64,000 bases of DNA, from assembly GCA_036499165.1 (NCBI GenBank), contig DASYEE010000182.1, positions 30,777 through 94,776 of the forward strand. The letters are read 5' to 3'. The translations under genes were made by a program, and so were the position numbers. Source of the stretch: Galbitalea sp036499165 (GTDB taxonomy: Bacteria > Actinomycetota > Actinomycetes > Actinomycetales > Microbacteriaceae). Each line of letters starts with the position of its first letter. Position 1 is the first letter of the stretch. Under the pieces are notes generated by a model. That model was not told the origin of the DNA. It ran no database searches and saw only the letters and a list, made by a program, of their open reading frames with translations. Below, piece by piece: positions 24,740 to 34,300 of this stretch.

Positions 24740-25939
24740 GTGACCGATTCCCCAGCTGCGGCGACGCGCGCTGCGCAGGTCGCCCGCGAGTCGTACGGGC
24801 GACTTCTCGCGATCGTTGCGTCGGCGACGGGCGATATCCCCGCTGCGGAGGACGCCCTCGCCGATGCGTTCGAGCGAGCACTCGCCGCCTGGCCCGCGTC
24901 CGGTGTCCCGGACAACCCGGAAGGATGGCTGATCACCGTGGCCCGCAATCGACTGCGCGACCGTTACAAGTCCTCCGCGGTCAAGACCAGCGCAACGCTC
25001 AACGACGTGCACGCGGTCTTCGATGATCTCGAGCTCGATGCGATCCCTGACAAACGGCTCGAGTTGCTGTTCGTCTGCGCTCACCTCGCCATTGACCCTG
25101 GCATCCGCACGCCCCTCATGCTGCAGACGGTTCTCGGGTTCGATGCCGCCCACATTGCTGAGGCGTTCGCGGTTCCTGCGCCCGCGATGGCCCAGCGGCT
25201 GGTGCGGGCGAAGCGCCGGATCCGCGACGCCCGAGTACCGTTCACGGTGCCGACGCTCGACGAGCTGGGCTCCCGCCTGCCAGCACTCCTCGAGGCCATC
25301 TACGGCGCGTACTCGATCGACTGGATGGCCGTGTCTGCCGAGGCGAGCCGAGAGAGTCTCGCCGCGGAGGCGCTGTATCTCGCCGGGACGCTCGCGACCC
25401 TGCTCGAAACGGAGCCGGAGGCGTGGGGGCTCACGGCACTGATCGCGCTTTCGTTTTCGCGAGCCGAGGCACGCGCAGGCGGCACCCCGCTCGACGAACA
25501 GGACACGAGCCTGTGGGATGACGCCCTCATCGCCCGGGGCGAGGCCGCGTTACGACGCGCGCACGCCGGCAACCGCATCGGACGGTTCCAGCTGGAGGCG
25601 GCCATCCAGTCGGTACATTGCGCGCGCAAGACGCTCGGGTACACCGATTTTGCCGCGCTGAAGACGCTGTACATCGCGCTCGTCGCCGTCGCGCCGACTC
25701 TGGGGGCGCGTGTTTCGCTCGCCGCGACGATTGGCGAGGTGGATGGTGCGGAGGCCGGGCTTCTGCAACTCGACGCAATTGACGCCCCTCGATTCCAGCC
25801 CGCCTGGGCGACGCGAGCGCACCTGCTCGTGCGTGCCGGCCGCCGAGAGGAGGCTGCGGCCGCGTACGCCAAGGCGATCTCGCTCACGACCGACGCCGTC
25901 ACCCGCGAGCGGCTTCGCACGAGTGCCGCCGCGCTCTGA
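24740..25939 (+). CDS. ECF42-type RNA polymerase sigma factor with C-terminal extension
   Basis: 399 residues, GTG start. The N-terminal sigma2 region (residues about 15-80: SYGRLLAIVASATGDIPAAEDALADAFERAL, PEGWLITVARNRLRDRYK) and the sigma4 region (LELLFVCAHLAIDP, AHIAEAFAVPAPAMAQRLVRAKRRI) are clear. About 200 residues follow that form a TPR-like helical extension (IALSFSRAEARA, GRREEAAAAYAKAISLTTD). ECF42 factors lack a classic anti-sigma and their C-terminal domain is needed for activity. It is operonic with the DGPF gene just upstream. Confidence 0.9.
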   Translation: MTDSPAAATRAAQVARESYGRLLAIVASATGDIPAAEDALADAFERALAAWPASGVPDNPEGWLITVARNRLRDRYKSSAVKTSATLNDVHAVFDDLELDAIPDKRLELLFVCAHLAIDPGIRTPLMLQTVLGFDAAHIAEAFAVPAPAMAQRLVRAKRRIRDARVPFTVPTLDELGSRLPALLEAIYGAYSIDWMAVSAEASRESLAAEALYLAGTLATLLETEPEAWGLTALIALSFSRAEARAGGTPLDEQDTSLWDDALIARGEAALRRAHAGNRIGRFQLEAAIQSVHCARKTLGYTDFAALKTLYIALVAVAPTLGARVSLAATIGEVDGAEAGLLQLDAIDAPRFQPAWATRAHLLVRAGRREEAAAAYAKAISLTTDAVTRERLRTSAAAL

Positions 25940-25944
25940 CCGCG

Positions 25945-26024
25945 CGCAAAGTCGGAGGTCTGAGCGAAACGCCGGGCTAGCAACCCTCACCCGTCGGCGT
26001 GGCGCACGGATTACCGACTTTGCG
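25945..26024. repeat. 80-bp imperfect palindromic element (REP-like)
   Basis: Two 30-base arms (25945-25974 and 25995-26024) are inverted copies matching at 23 of 30 positions, with perfect outer (CGCAAAGTCGG / CCGACTTTGCG) and inner (ACGCCG / CGGCGT) ends. A 20-base loop separates them. It starts six bases after the sigma gene stop. Such structures are typical of interspersed palindromic elements or long terminators; there is no T-run. Confidence 0.7.
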
Positions 26025-26051
26025 ACGGAGTGACGGTGCCCGGACACATCT

Positions 26052-26088
26052 CCGGCCGCCTCGGTATTCCGCGGCGGCCGGGTGTTTC
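26052..26088 (+). terminator. possible rho-independent terminator downstream of the sigma operon
   Basis: CCGGCCGCC (26052-26060) pairs perfectly with GGCGGCCGG (26073-26081) around a 12-base loop, followed by a TGTTTCT tract. It lies about 110 bases after the sigma stop and before the NIPSNAP gene. Confidence 0.6.
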
Positions 26089-26187
26089 TGATGTCAGTTC
26101 TGTGCTGTGAGATCAGACTGGCCCTCGTGCCTGTTACCAAATCGTGATCTTGCTTAGAGTTCGCCGTGAACCGTGGAGACTAGAGCC

Positions 26188-26502
26188 ATGACCTATGAAC
26201 TTCGCACGTACACCGCCCACGAAGGAAAGCTCGACGCGTTGGCCGCCCGCTTCCGCGACCACACCGTTCGGCTCTTCGAGAAGCACGGCATGGTGAGCAT
26301 CGGGTACTGGATTCCCATCGATTCGACCGACACCCTGGTCTACGTTCTGCAGCACCACGGCGACCCGAAGGCGAACTGGCGCGCGTTCCAGGCCGACGAC
26401 GAGTGGATCGCCGCGAAAGCCGCCTCCGAAGTCGACGGACCGCTCGCCGCGAACATCGTCGCCGTGGTGATGGAGCCGACGGATTTCTCGGCGCTCGCCT
26501 GA
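26188..26502 (+). CDS. NIPSNAP-family protein
   Basis: A 104-residue NIPSNAP domain protein, a dimeric ferredoxin-like alpha/beta barrel. MTYELRTYTAHEGKLDALAARF, the HGMVSIGYWIP strand and the W-R-x-F-x-A-D-x-E-W helix are all typical. The function of bacterial members is unknown. GGAG lies nine bases before the ATG at 26188, which is preferred to the in-frame ATG at 26173. The SDR gene begins one base after its stop. Confidence 0.88.
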   Translation: MTYELRTYTAHEGKLDALAARFRDHTVRLFEKHGMVSIGYWIPIDSTDTLVYVLQHHGDPKANWRAFQADDEWIAAKAASEVDGPLAANIVAVVMEPTDFSALA

Positions 26503-26503
26503 G

Positions 26504-27277
26504 ATGACGACGACCCGGCCCGCGGGCCCGCGACCAGTCGCGATAGTGACAGGCGCCTCGAGCGGAATCGGCAGGGCGACCGCGCTCCGCCTCGCCGGCC
26601 ACGGCTACACCGTCTTGCTCGTGGCGCGGCGCGCCCATGAGCTCGCGGCCGTGAAGGATGCGATCAAGGCGTCCGGTGGATCGGCCCTGTCTGTGCAGGC
26701 CGACCTCACGAAGCTGAGGGATGTCATCAACGTCGTCGAGGAAGCACGCGTGCTTTCTGGCCGCATCGACGTGCTCGTGAACGTCGCGGGCATTGGCAGG
26801 ATGCACTCGATTCTCACCGAAGACGCTGACCTCGAGCGCATCGTGCAGACAAACCTGCTCGCCCCCATCCGGCTCATGCGACTCGTCGTCCCGATCATGC
26901 GCGCACAGCGCTCGGGCGCCATCGTCAACATCGGGTCGGTGGCGGGCGAGATCGGTGTGAACGGGCTCTACTCGGCGACCAAGTTCGGGCTGCGGGGAAT
27001 CACCGACTCCGTGCGCCGGGAGGTCGCGGGAAGCGGCATCCATGTCTCGCTGATCGAGCCCGGCTACATCGACACGCCACTCATGGCAGGCAGCGCCCTG
27101 AGGATGCCAGGCCCCGAGATCGTGGTGGATGCGATCGAGACCTGCCTCACGCGCACGCGACGCCGGGTCGTTTTGCCGTTCAGGTATCGACTGGCGGTGC
27201 TCGCCAACACGCTGTTCCCGTGGCTGACCGACCGCGTCTACGCAGGACGTGCGGCCGAACGAGCGCCCGGCGCCTAA
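26504..27277 (+). CDS. SDR-family oxidoreductase
   Basis: A 257-residue classical SDR: TGASSGIG (residues 16-23), S145, and Y156-x3-K160 in LYSATKFGLRG. The usual NNAG is NVAG (93-96), a tolerated variant. C-terminal hydrophobic LAVLANTLFPWLTDRVY could contact the membrane, as in some short-chain dehydrogenases annotated SDR family NAD(P)-dependent. It is tightly coupled to the NIPSNAP gene (one-base gap). The substrate is unknown. Confidence 0.85.
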   Translation: MTTTRPAGPRPVAIVTGASSGIGRATALRLAGHGYTVLLVARRAHELAAVKDAIKASGGSALSVQADLTKLRDVINVVEEARVLSGRIDVLVNVAGIGRMHSILTEDADLERIVQTNLLAPIRLMRLVVPIMRAQRSGAIVNIGSVAGEIGVNGLYSATKFGLRGITDSVRREVAGSGIHVSLIEPGYIDTPLMAGSALRMPGPEIVVDAIETCLTRTRRRVVLPFRYRLAVLANTLFPWLTDRVYAGRAAERAPGA

Positions 27278-27300
27278 CGATCCCGCAACAGTCTTCTCAC

Positions 27301-27315
27301 ACCCCGAATTGGGGT
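27301..27315 (+). terminator. weak hairpin after the SDR gene
   Basis: ACCCC-gaatt-GGGGT is a 5-bp stem 23 bases after the SDR stop, followed by TAGTAAAC. It is short, with no clear T-run, so it is at most a weak terminator. Confidence 0.3.
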
Positions 27316-27380
27316 TAGTAAACAACAAATGTGAGTCGTAGCCTCGAAATCACTAAGAATCCGATTAGATTTTTGAGGCC

Positions 27381-27704
27381 ATGGCGATCACAGCAGACAT
27401 CGCGCACCGAATCCCGGCAGGGTGGTATCCCTGCCGCGAGGATCGGTCGCGCCGTCGCTGGTGGGATGGCACGGAGTGGACGGAGTACTACTCCGACGCA
27501 CCGACCCGGCCGATCGCCATCGTCGACCCGATCATGGAGGCCGTTGCGGCCGATCCGATAGACGAGACCACTATCGAGCGCGAGGCCAGGGCCCACACGC
27601 TGCGCGCTGCACTGACCTTCCGTGACCGCATCGCCGCCGTCGTGATCTTCGGTGTGCTGGTGGCCGATCTCGTGGTGCTCGCGTTCCTCCTCCGTCTCGT
27701 CTAG
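27381..27704 (+). CDS. DUF2510 small membrane protein
   Basis: A 107-residue protein with an N-terminal DUF2510 module (PAGWYPCREDRSRRRWWDGTEWTEYY, residues 11-37) and a C-terminal membrane span (AAVVIFGVLVADLVVLAFLL, about 85-104). DUF2510 is an actinobacterial Trp-rich motif found on the cytoplasmic side of many membrane proteins; its ligand is unknown. Gene orientation is opposite to the downstream peptidase, convergent across 16 bp. Confidence 0.8.
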   Translation: MAITADIAHRIPAGWYPCREDRSRRRWWDGTEWTEYYSDAPTRPIAIVDPIMEAVAADPIDETTIEREARAHTLRAALTFRDRIAAVVIFGVLVADLVVLAFLLRLV

Positions 27705-27720
27705 ACCGCTCGTTTTCGAC

Positions 27721-29628
27721 CTAGTCGAGCGGAAGCGTCGGCACGCCCGCAGGGGAGAATCCCATCACCTGCCCGTAGAACGAGAGCTCAGACTCCGTTG
27801 CGTGGACGATCGTCTCGGCCCGCCGGAATCCGTGTGACTCGCCCTCGTATTCGAGGTAGGCGTGGGTGAGCCCCTTCGCCGCGAGCGCATCGCGGAAAGT
27901 CCGGGATTGCGCGGGTGTCACGATGGGATCATCGAGCCCCTGCAGCAGCAACACCGGCGTGGACAGGCGGTCGACGTGGTTGATCGGTGCTCGCTCCGCG
28001 TAGAGTTCCGTCGCTTCCGGCAGCGGACCGATGAGCCCGTCGAGGTAGCGCGACTCGAAGTCGTGCGTATCGGTCGCGAGCAGCATCGCGTCTCCGACGC
28101 CGAAATAGGATGCGCCGGCCGCGAAGACTCCTGTCGCCGTCAGCGCGGCAAGGACCGTCCACCCGCCCGCCGAGCCACCACGAATCGCGAGGCGGTCGCG
28201 GTCTGCGAGCCCGGCGTCCGCGAGACCGAGCACCGCGGCAACCGTGTCCTCAACGTCGACGACTCCCCACTGCCCCTTGAGCCGCTCACGGTACTCGCGG
28301 CCATAGCCGGTCGAACCGCCGTAGTTGACATCGACGACGCCGATTCCGCGGCTGGTGAAGTATGCGACGGTCAGCGAGAGGTCGCCGAAGACGTGCCCGG
28401 TGGGACCACCGTGCACGAACGCGATGTACGGCGGAAGCTCGCCTTCCGGCCCCACGAAGTCATCATTTCGCGGTGGAAAGACGAACGCGTGGACATCGCG
28501 CGCGCCCCGGAACGTGCGAGCCTGCGCCGGCGACAGGTAGCCGAGCCCGGGCACGGCATCCACCGACAGCCGGATGTCGGTGACAGCGCCAGTCTCGATG
28601 TCGACTTCGCGAAGCCCGGACGGAAGGGTGGAACTTGCGGAGACTACCAGCACGCGACCGCGTCGGATCCCGGCCAGCTCGACGTGGGTCAGCGAAGGAG
28701 CGAGCTCTGTCGTCGTCCCCGTGGTCGTATCGAGCAGCACGAGACGGGTCGTGCCAGATGTCGAGACGGCGAGGAAGCGTCCGCCGCCAAGGTGTTCGTA
28801 CCAGTGCGAGCCGAGGCTCCAGAGCGGGCCGCCGAAGTCTGAGCGGTCCTCGTGCAGCAGGTCGACGGTGCCGTCGAGGTCGATCCGTACGAGATTCCAG
28901 AAGCCGCTGCGGTCGGTGGTCGCCGTGAGCGTCTCGTTGTCGATCCACTGGGGCTCGAGCACCGACTCTGTCGTCGATCCCGCGAGGACGCGCACATGGG
29001 ATGCCACGCCATCCACGATGTCGGCGACGCGCAGCTCCGTGCCGTCCCACGGCATCTGCGGGTGCTCCCACGCGATCCAGGCGAGCCGTGCTCCGTCGGG
29101 CGAAAACCGCGGGTAGGCGAGGAATCGCGTTCCCCCGACGATCGAGCGGATCCCGCTGCCATCGAGCGCAACGGCCACGATGTCGCGCGTGAGGTCACCG
29201 TCGTGATGAGTCTCTCGCACGGCGATCACCTCGCGGCCGCGCACTGAGAGACTCGCGAATCGAACGCCGGCCGACTCGACGGGCTCGGGCGTGATCGCCA
29301 CCGGGGTGCCGCTGCCGGCATCGAGCCGGTAGAGACGCTGGTCGGTGAACTCCGCGAAGACGAGCGTTGCGTCATCCGTCACGGTCCACGCTCCGCCGCC
29401 GTACTCGTGCACCCGGGTGCGGGCGTTCCAGGGCGCGGGCAGGATGTCGACAACGGCTCCGTGGCGCTCGGTGCGAACCGCATACCGGCCGCCCTCACTC
29501 GGCCTCCCCTCGAGCCACCACGTCTCATTACCCACGAACGCACCCCCAACCACCGGATGCGCGCTCGAAGCGAGATCGCGAGCGCTGATGGGCGAAATCC
29601 AGGAACCGTAGGGGGCCGTCGTGGTCAT
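27721..29628 (-). CDS. S9-family prolyl oligopeptidase-like peptidase
   Basis: A 635-residue protein. The N-terminal two thirds form a beta-propeller with repeated strand motifs such as YPRFSPDGARLAWIAW. The C-terminal alpha/beta hydrolase has catalytic Ser near residue 486 in RGGSAGGWT, Asp near 567 in LQGLDDPIV and His near 598 in GESHGF. PYIAFVHGGPTGHVFGDLS is the oxyanion region. It has no signal peptide, so it is cytosolic, and resembles the DPP4/acylaminoacyl-peptidase branch that cleaves short peptides. Confidence 0.9.
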   Translation of the reverse strand: MTTTAPYGSWISPISARDLASSAHPVVGGAFVGNETWWLEGRPSEGGRYAVRTERHGAVVDILPAPWNARTRVHEYGGGAWTVTDDATLVFAEFTDQRLYRLDAGSGTPVAITPEPVESAGVRFASLSVRGREVIAVRETHHDGDLTRDIVAVALDGSGIRSIVGGTRFLAYPRFSPDGARLAWIAWEHPQMPWDGTELRVADIVDGVASHVRVLAGSTTESVLEPQWIDNETLTATTDRSGFWNLVRIDLDGTVDLLHEDRSDFGGPLWSLGSHWYEHLGGGRFLAVSTSGTTRLVLLDTTTGTTTELAPSLTHVELAGIRRGRVLVVSASSTLPSGLREVDIETGAVTDIRLSVDAVPGLGYLSPAQARTFRGARDVHAFVFPPRNDDFVGPEGELPPYIAFVHGGPTGHVFGDLSLTVAYFTSRGIGVVDVNYGGSTGYGREYRERLKGQWGVVDVEDTVAAVLGLADAGLADRDRLAIRGGSAGGWTVLAALTATGVFAAGASYFGVGDAMLLATDTHDFESRYLDGLIGPLPEATELYAERAPINHVDRLSTPVLLLQGLDDPIVTPAQSRTFRDALAAKGLTHAYLEYEGESHGFRRAETIVHATESELSFYGQVMGFSPAGVPTLPLD

Positions 29629-29754
29629 CCCTCAATTGTTGCTCAGAGGCGAGAGATCCTGTCGCCCGGCCGAGTGTCACACGGACTGGGTACAGCGCTC
29701 GATTCCCGATATCCCTAAACTTTTAGGCAGTCACACCGAGTGGGGGAATTCGAG

Positions 29755-30684
29755 ATGACGGACACACAGGTGCCTGCCGCGCCTCCGTCGACCCCATCCG
29801 GCTGGTTCACAGATCCCGCCGACGCTGCCCGCCTGCGCTGGTGGAATGGCACGAACTGGACCGAGCACGTGCAGGTCCCGCCACCGCAGCCGACAGCAGG
29901 CGAGATCGCGTCAGCGCACGCCGCTGCCGCCGCCGCGCAGCAACGCTCGGTCGAGGCCGCATACGTTCCCTTTACGCATAACTGGGGTGCCGAACAGGAT
30001 GCGGCGGTCTCCGCGAACGCACGCAGGAGCGCCCAGACCCTTCCCGCCTGGTTCCTGGCCTTCTCCCCGCTCTGGATCGGCGCCGCACGTGTCGCTCTCG
30101 GCCTCGTCTCATTCGCCCTGCCGCCGCTTGCCCAGGACGGGATCGCGATCATCGGCACTTTTGCGATCCTCTGCGGACTCGCTCACGTGGACGGCCAGCG
30201 GCTCGAGGCTCGAGGATTCCGACGCACTTCCGCGCTGTGGGCCCTCATTCTGCCCGTTTACCTCATCCTCCGGGTCGCGCGCGTCGGCCCAAGGGCGCTG
30301 GGGCCGATGCTGACGTATTTCGCGATCATCCTGATGGCCATCGCGGCGGCGGTAGCGATTCCCCTGGTTGTCTACGGCACTGAGCACGCGGCCAACCAGA
30401 CTCCGGCATCCGTCACCGCCCCGACCACTCCGGTCGCATTGACCTCGGCCGAGCGGGCCGCAGAGCTGACCCCAACCGGTATGCAGAATCGCGTCATGTC
30501 CGACTTCTCGAAGACGGGAGTCGACTTGACCCAGGTCAGGTGCCAGCCGCTCCCGGACTCGAACGACGGGTCGCAGACGCGGTGCGACATCTGGATTTCC
30601 TCGGGGAAGTTCGGCACGGTCGTCGAACAGGTCGCCGCGAGCGATCCATACGCGCCATTCCACCAGGTCGGATTCACGCGCTAA
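29755..30684 (+). CDS. DUF2510 multi-span membrane protein
   Basis: 309 residues from the ATG at 29755. N-terminal DUF2510 module (SGWFTDPADAARLRWWNGTNWTEHVQ, residues 15-40), an Ala/Gln-rich linker, four membrane spans (about 100-122, 126-142, 160-178, 186-208), then an extracytoplasmic domain with two Cys (VRCQPLP, TRCDIWIS). The last part resembles a DUF4333-like secreted domain, though not certainly. Function is unknown. The GGGGG stretch upstream is the probable ribosome binding site. Confidence 0.75.
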   Translation: MTDTQVPAAPPSTPSGWFTDPADAARLRWWNGTNWTEHVQVPPPQPTAGEIASAHAAAAAAQQRSVEAAYVPFTHNWGAEQDAAVSANARRSAQTLPAWFLAFSPLWIGAARVALGLVSFALPPLAQDGIAIIGTFAILCGLAHVDGQRLEARGFRRTSALWALILPVYLILRVARVGPRALGPMLTYFAIILMAIAAAVAIPLVVYGTEHAANQTPASVTAPTTPVALTSAERAAELTPTGMQNRVMSDFSKTGVDLTQVRCQPLPDSNDGSQTRCDIWISSGKFGTVVEQVAASDPYAPFHQVGFTR

Positions 30685-30736
30685 GTGATTGTCGGTGCTC
30701 CCGACGAGGGTGCGGTGGCGCGGCTGCGTGTCGGCG

Positions 30737-31255
30737 TCAGGGCTCCACCTTTCGCACCTCATGGAGGTCGACCTCGCGGGCGATCGGTCGCTCGAAGATG
30801 CGCTCCATGGAGAAGTTTGCAGCGGCAGATGAGATCGAGACGCGGGCATCCGGGATCGCACTGTCGAGGCCAATATCGGCCAGGAACCAGAACGACAGGC
30901 TGGCGCCGAACCGCATCGGATGCGGCGCAGGCAGCAGGTAGTTCGTCGACGCGTCCTGGGCGCCGCGATGTTCGCCCGTGAGCGTCAGCCCCGTAAACGA
31001 GTGCAGTCGCGTCGGCCCGTCGTAGACGTCGATCTCGGCGATGTGCCCGGAGTCGCAGCCGTAGAGCAGAACGATCGACTCGAGCACACCGGCCGCGCCA
31101 TCGACGACAGAGGGCGTTGGTAGCGGGATGTGGAACCAGCTCTTCTGCCCCGGCCTGACGTACATGTCGGCGCCCCAGCCGAAATAGCCGACCTGACTGA
31201 GATTCTCCGGCGACTCGACGACCGTCGCGTTCCCGTGTACCCAGTTCGTCGTCAT
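30737..31255 (-). CDS. hypothetical beta-rich protein
   Basis: A 172-residue protein with no membrane span or signal peptide. It is rich in alternating hydrophobic strands and aromatic turns (VGYFGWGADMYVRPGQKSWFHIPLPTP). I do not recognise the domain, although the arrangement suggests a beta-sandwich. Codon usage agrees with coding. The upstream divergent SNF2 gene starts about 115 bases away. Confidence 0.55.
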   Translation of the reverse strand: MTTNWVHGNATVVESPENLSQVGYFGWGADMYVRPGQKSWFHIPLPTPSVVDGAAGVLESIVLLYGCDSGHIAEIDVYDGPTRLHSFTGLTLTGEHRGAQDASTNYLLPAPHPMRFGASLSFWFLADIGLDSAIPDARVSISSAAANFSMERIFERPIAREVDLHEVRKVEP

Positions 31256-31368
31256 TGCGCTCTCCCTCGGGGTTCCCGTGCCGTTGCTGTCCTCGCGACG
31301 CTACTCCCGTGTGCCCGTCTGAGCCAGCGAATGCGACGGAGGTCGGCGGCGCGTGCGATTCTTGGGGC

Positions 31369-34300
31369 ATGCAATCCGATGGGCCGACCTGGCGCTCAGC
31401 CGTGGCTGGCATCCCGGAGGCGCGCAAACCCTCCAGCCCGGCTCGCGGCCCGGCACAAACTCCGCTCGGCCTGCAGTTCGAGCTGCGCGAACAGACACCG
31501 CGGACCCTCGACCGGTGGCGCGGCCCAACAGCCCGAACGGCCCGTGCCAGCGATCCGGGTGAAGGCAGTTACCGCCTCGGCCTTCGTCCCGTCATCCGTG
31601 GGAGGTCGGGAGGGTGGACTCGCCAGAACGTCACCTGGACAACGCTCCCGCACCAGGTCAATCGGCTCGGGCTCGACGAACGCCAGCATCGCTGGTTCCT
31701 CCAATTCGCGGCCCTGCATCGCTCGACCCGCGTGACCTTTCTCGGCCAGGACGCCGACTGGCTCTACCTCGACGAGTTCGTCGGTCCGGTGCTCTGGCCC
31801 CTCCTCGCCGACGCGGAGCGCCTCGGCATCGCGATGCTCGGCTCCCGAGGAGGATCAGTCCGGGTCGGCGAGCACGCGGAGGTACGGCTCGACGTGACGC
31901 TCGATGCCGGCAGCGCGGATGCCGGACGCGACATTCTGCTGCGCACCGTCCTCGAAATAGACGGCATCCCCTCCGCACCGGGAGCATCGGCCACGATCGG
32001 CGACCACGGCCTGTACACGTACGCCTTCGCGCCTGCGCCATCGATCACACTCGCGCCGACGCCCTCGGCGCTCACCGCCGAGCAGAAGCAGCTGCTCTCG
32101 CAAGACAGTCCGGTGCGGATTCCCGCCGCCGACGTGGGCGAATTTCTGGCTGCGTACTACCCACGACTGCGACGCAGCGTCGAGATCTCAAGCGTCGACG
32201 GCAGCGTCCAGCTCCCGGAGCTTCTGCCCCCGGTCCTGGTGCTCACGGCAACATACGCGCCCAAGCATGTACTGCAACTGGAATGGCACTGGGAGTTCGA
32301 CACCGGTGAGGTTGCACCCGTCGAGCATGCCTCCGGCGACCCGGCCACGCTTGATCGCCTCCGCGAACTGCCGGGAGTTCCGCTGCGTTCGACCACCCTC
32401 ACAGAACTTGATGCGGCCGAGTTCAGCGCGAGTACCCTGCCCATGGTGGAGGCAACACCTGGGGTGCGCGTCGACATCGTCGGCGTCCAGCCCGACTATC
32501 GCGAGCTCGTCGAACAGCCGCACCTCTCGATCACGACGATGCAATCCGACCGCCGCGATTGGCTCGACCTCGGCGTCACGGTCACTGTTGATGGCCGCGT
32601 GATCCCCTTCACCCCGCTCTTCAAGGCCATCTCCACCGGTCGCAAGAAGATGCTGCTTGTCGACAACAGCTACCTGTCGCTCGACCAGCCCGTCTTCGAC
32701 CGCCTGCGCGAACTCATCGACGAGGCCGGGCTGCTCACAGAGTGGGAGACCGGGCCGCGCATCAGCCGCTACCAAGCCAGCCTCTTCGCCGACTTCGAGG
32801 ACCTCGCGGACGAGACGGACGAGGCGATCGCCTGGCGCGCTACTGCGCACGCGCTGCTGGATGCGAAGGTCGAGTCGACCGCCCAACCCGCGGCGATCGC
32901 GGCCGAGCTTCGGCCCTACCAGAAGGCGGGCTTCGACTGGCTTACATTCCTCTGGCGGCATGAACTTGGCGGAGTCCTGGCTGACGACATGGGCCTCGGT
33001 AAGACGCTGCAGACGCTCGCGCTGATCGCGCACGCCATAGAGGCGGGCTCAGCGGAGGCGAAAAAGCCATTCCTTGTCGTCGCCCCGACTTCCGTGGTCT
33101 CCAACTGGGCGCGCGAGGCCGAGAAGTTCACACCGACTCTCGCCGTTGCGACGATCGCGACGACACAGAAGAAGGCTGGACGCTCACTCGCCGAACTCGC
33201 CGCCGACGCGAACATCCTCGTCACCAGCTATGCGCTGCTGCGGCTCGACTTCGATGCATACCAGGCGATCGATTGGGCGGGCGCCGTCTTCGACGAGGCC
33301 CAGTTTCTGAAAAACCCGGCGTCAAAGGTGCACCAGTGCGCCGTCGAGCTGCGTACGCAATTCAAACTGGCACTCACGGGGACTCCGCTCGAGAACAGCC
33401 TCACCGACGTGTGGTCGATGTTCGCCGTGACGGCACCGGGGCTGTTTCCGTCCCTTCGCCGCTTCACCGAGCAATACGTGCGGCCCATCGAACGGGGGTC
33501 GAATGCCCGATCGCGAAAGGCCGCCGGCACAGTCGGCGTCTCGGGAGCACGAGCCGACGATAGCTCGGACGAGCACTCGAGGATGCTGATCGCGCGACTG
33601 CGGCGACGCATCCGACCGCTCATGCTGCGCCGGACCAAGGAACTCGTCGCGAACGACCTGCCCGCCAGGCAGGAACAGGAGCTGCGCATTGAGCTCTCGC
33701 CACGCCATCGGAAGCTCTACGACGTGGTGCTCCAGCGCGAACGCCAGAAACTGCTTGGACTCATCGACGATCTCGATCGCAACCGGTTCATCGTGTTTCG
33801 TTCGATCACACTGCTGCGCATGCTGAGCCTCGACGCTTCGCTGATCGACCCGGCGTACTCCGACATCCCGTCGTCGAAGCTCGACGCGCTCGAGGAACAG
33901 CTGGAGGATGTCGTGGCCGAGGGGCACCGAGCCCTCATTTTCAGCCAGTTCACCTCGTTCCTCCACCGCGCGGCAGCACGCCTCGACGCTCTCGGCATCG
34001 AATACGCGTATCTCGATGGATCGACGAGGCGCCGCGCAGAAGTGATCGACCAGTTCAGGAATGGCCGGGCCCCCGTCTTCCTGATCAGCCTGAAGGCCGG
34101 CGGTTTCGGGCTGAACCTCACGGAGGCCGACTACGTCTTCCTGCTCGACCCGTGGTGGAATCCGGCGGCGGAGTCGCAAGCCGTTGATCGCACCCACCGC
34201 ATTGGGCAGACGCGCCAGGTAATGGTCTACCGGATGGTCGCCGACGGCACAATCGAAGAGAAGGTGATGGCGCTCAAGGCTCAAAAAGCGCAGCTATTCG

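Noticed and set aside
26180..27328. 382-residue minus-strand frame opposite NIPSNAP-SDR
   Set aside because: It is a shadow of two well-supported genes, with no recognisable motif.
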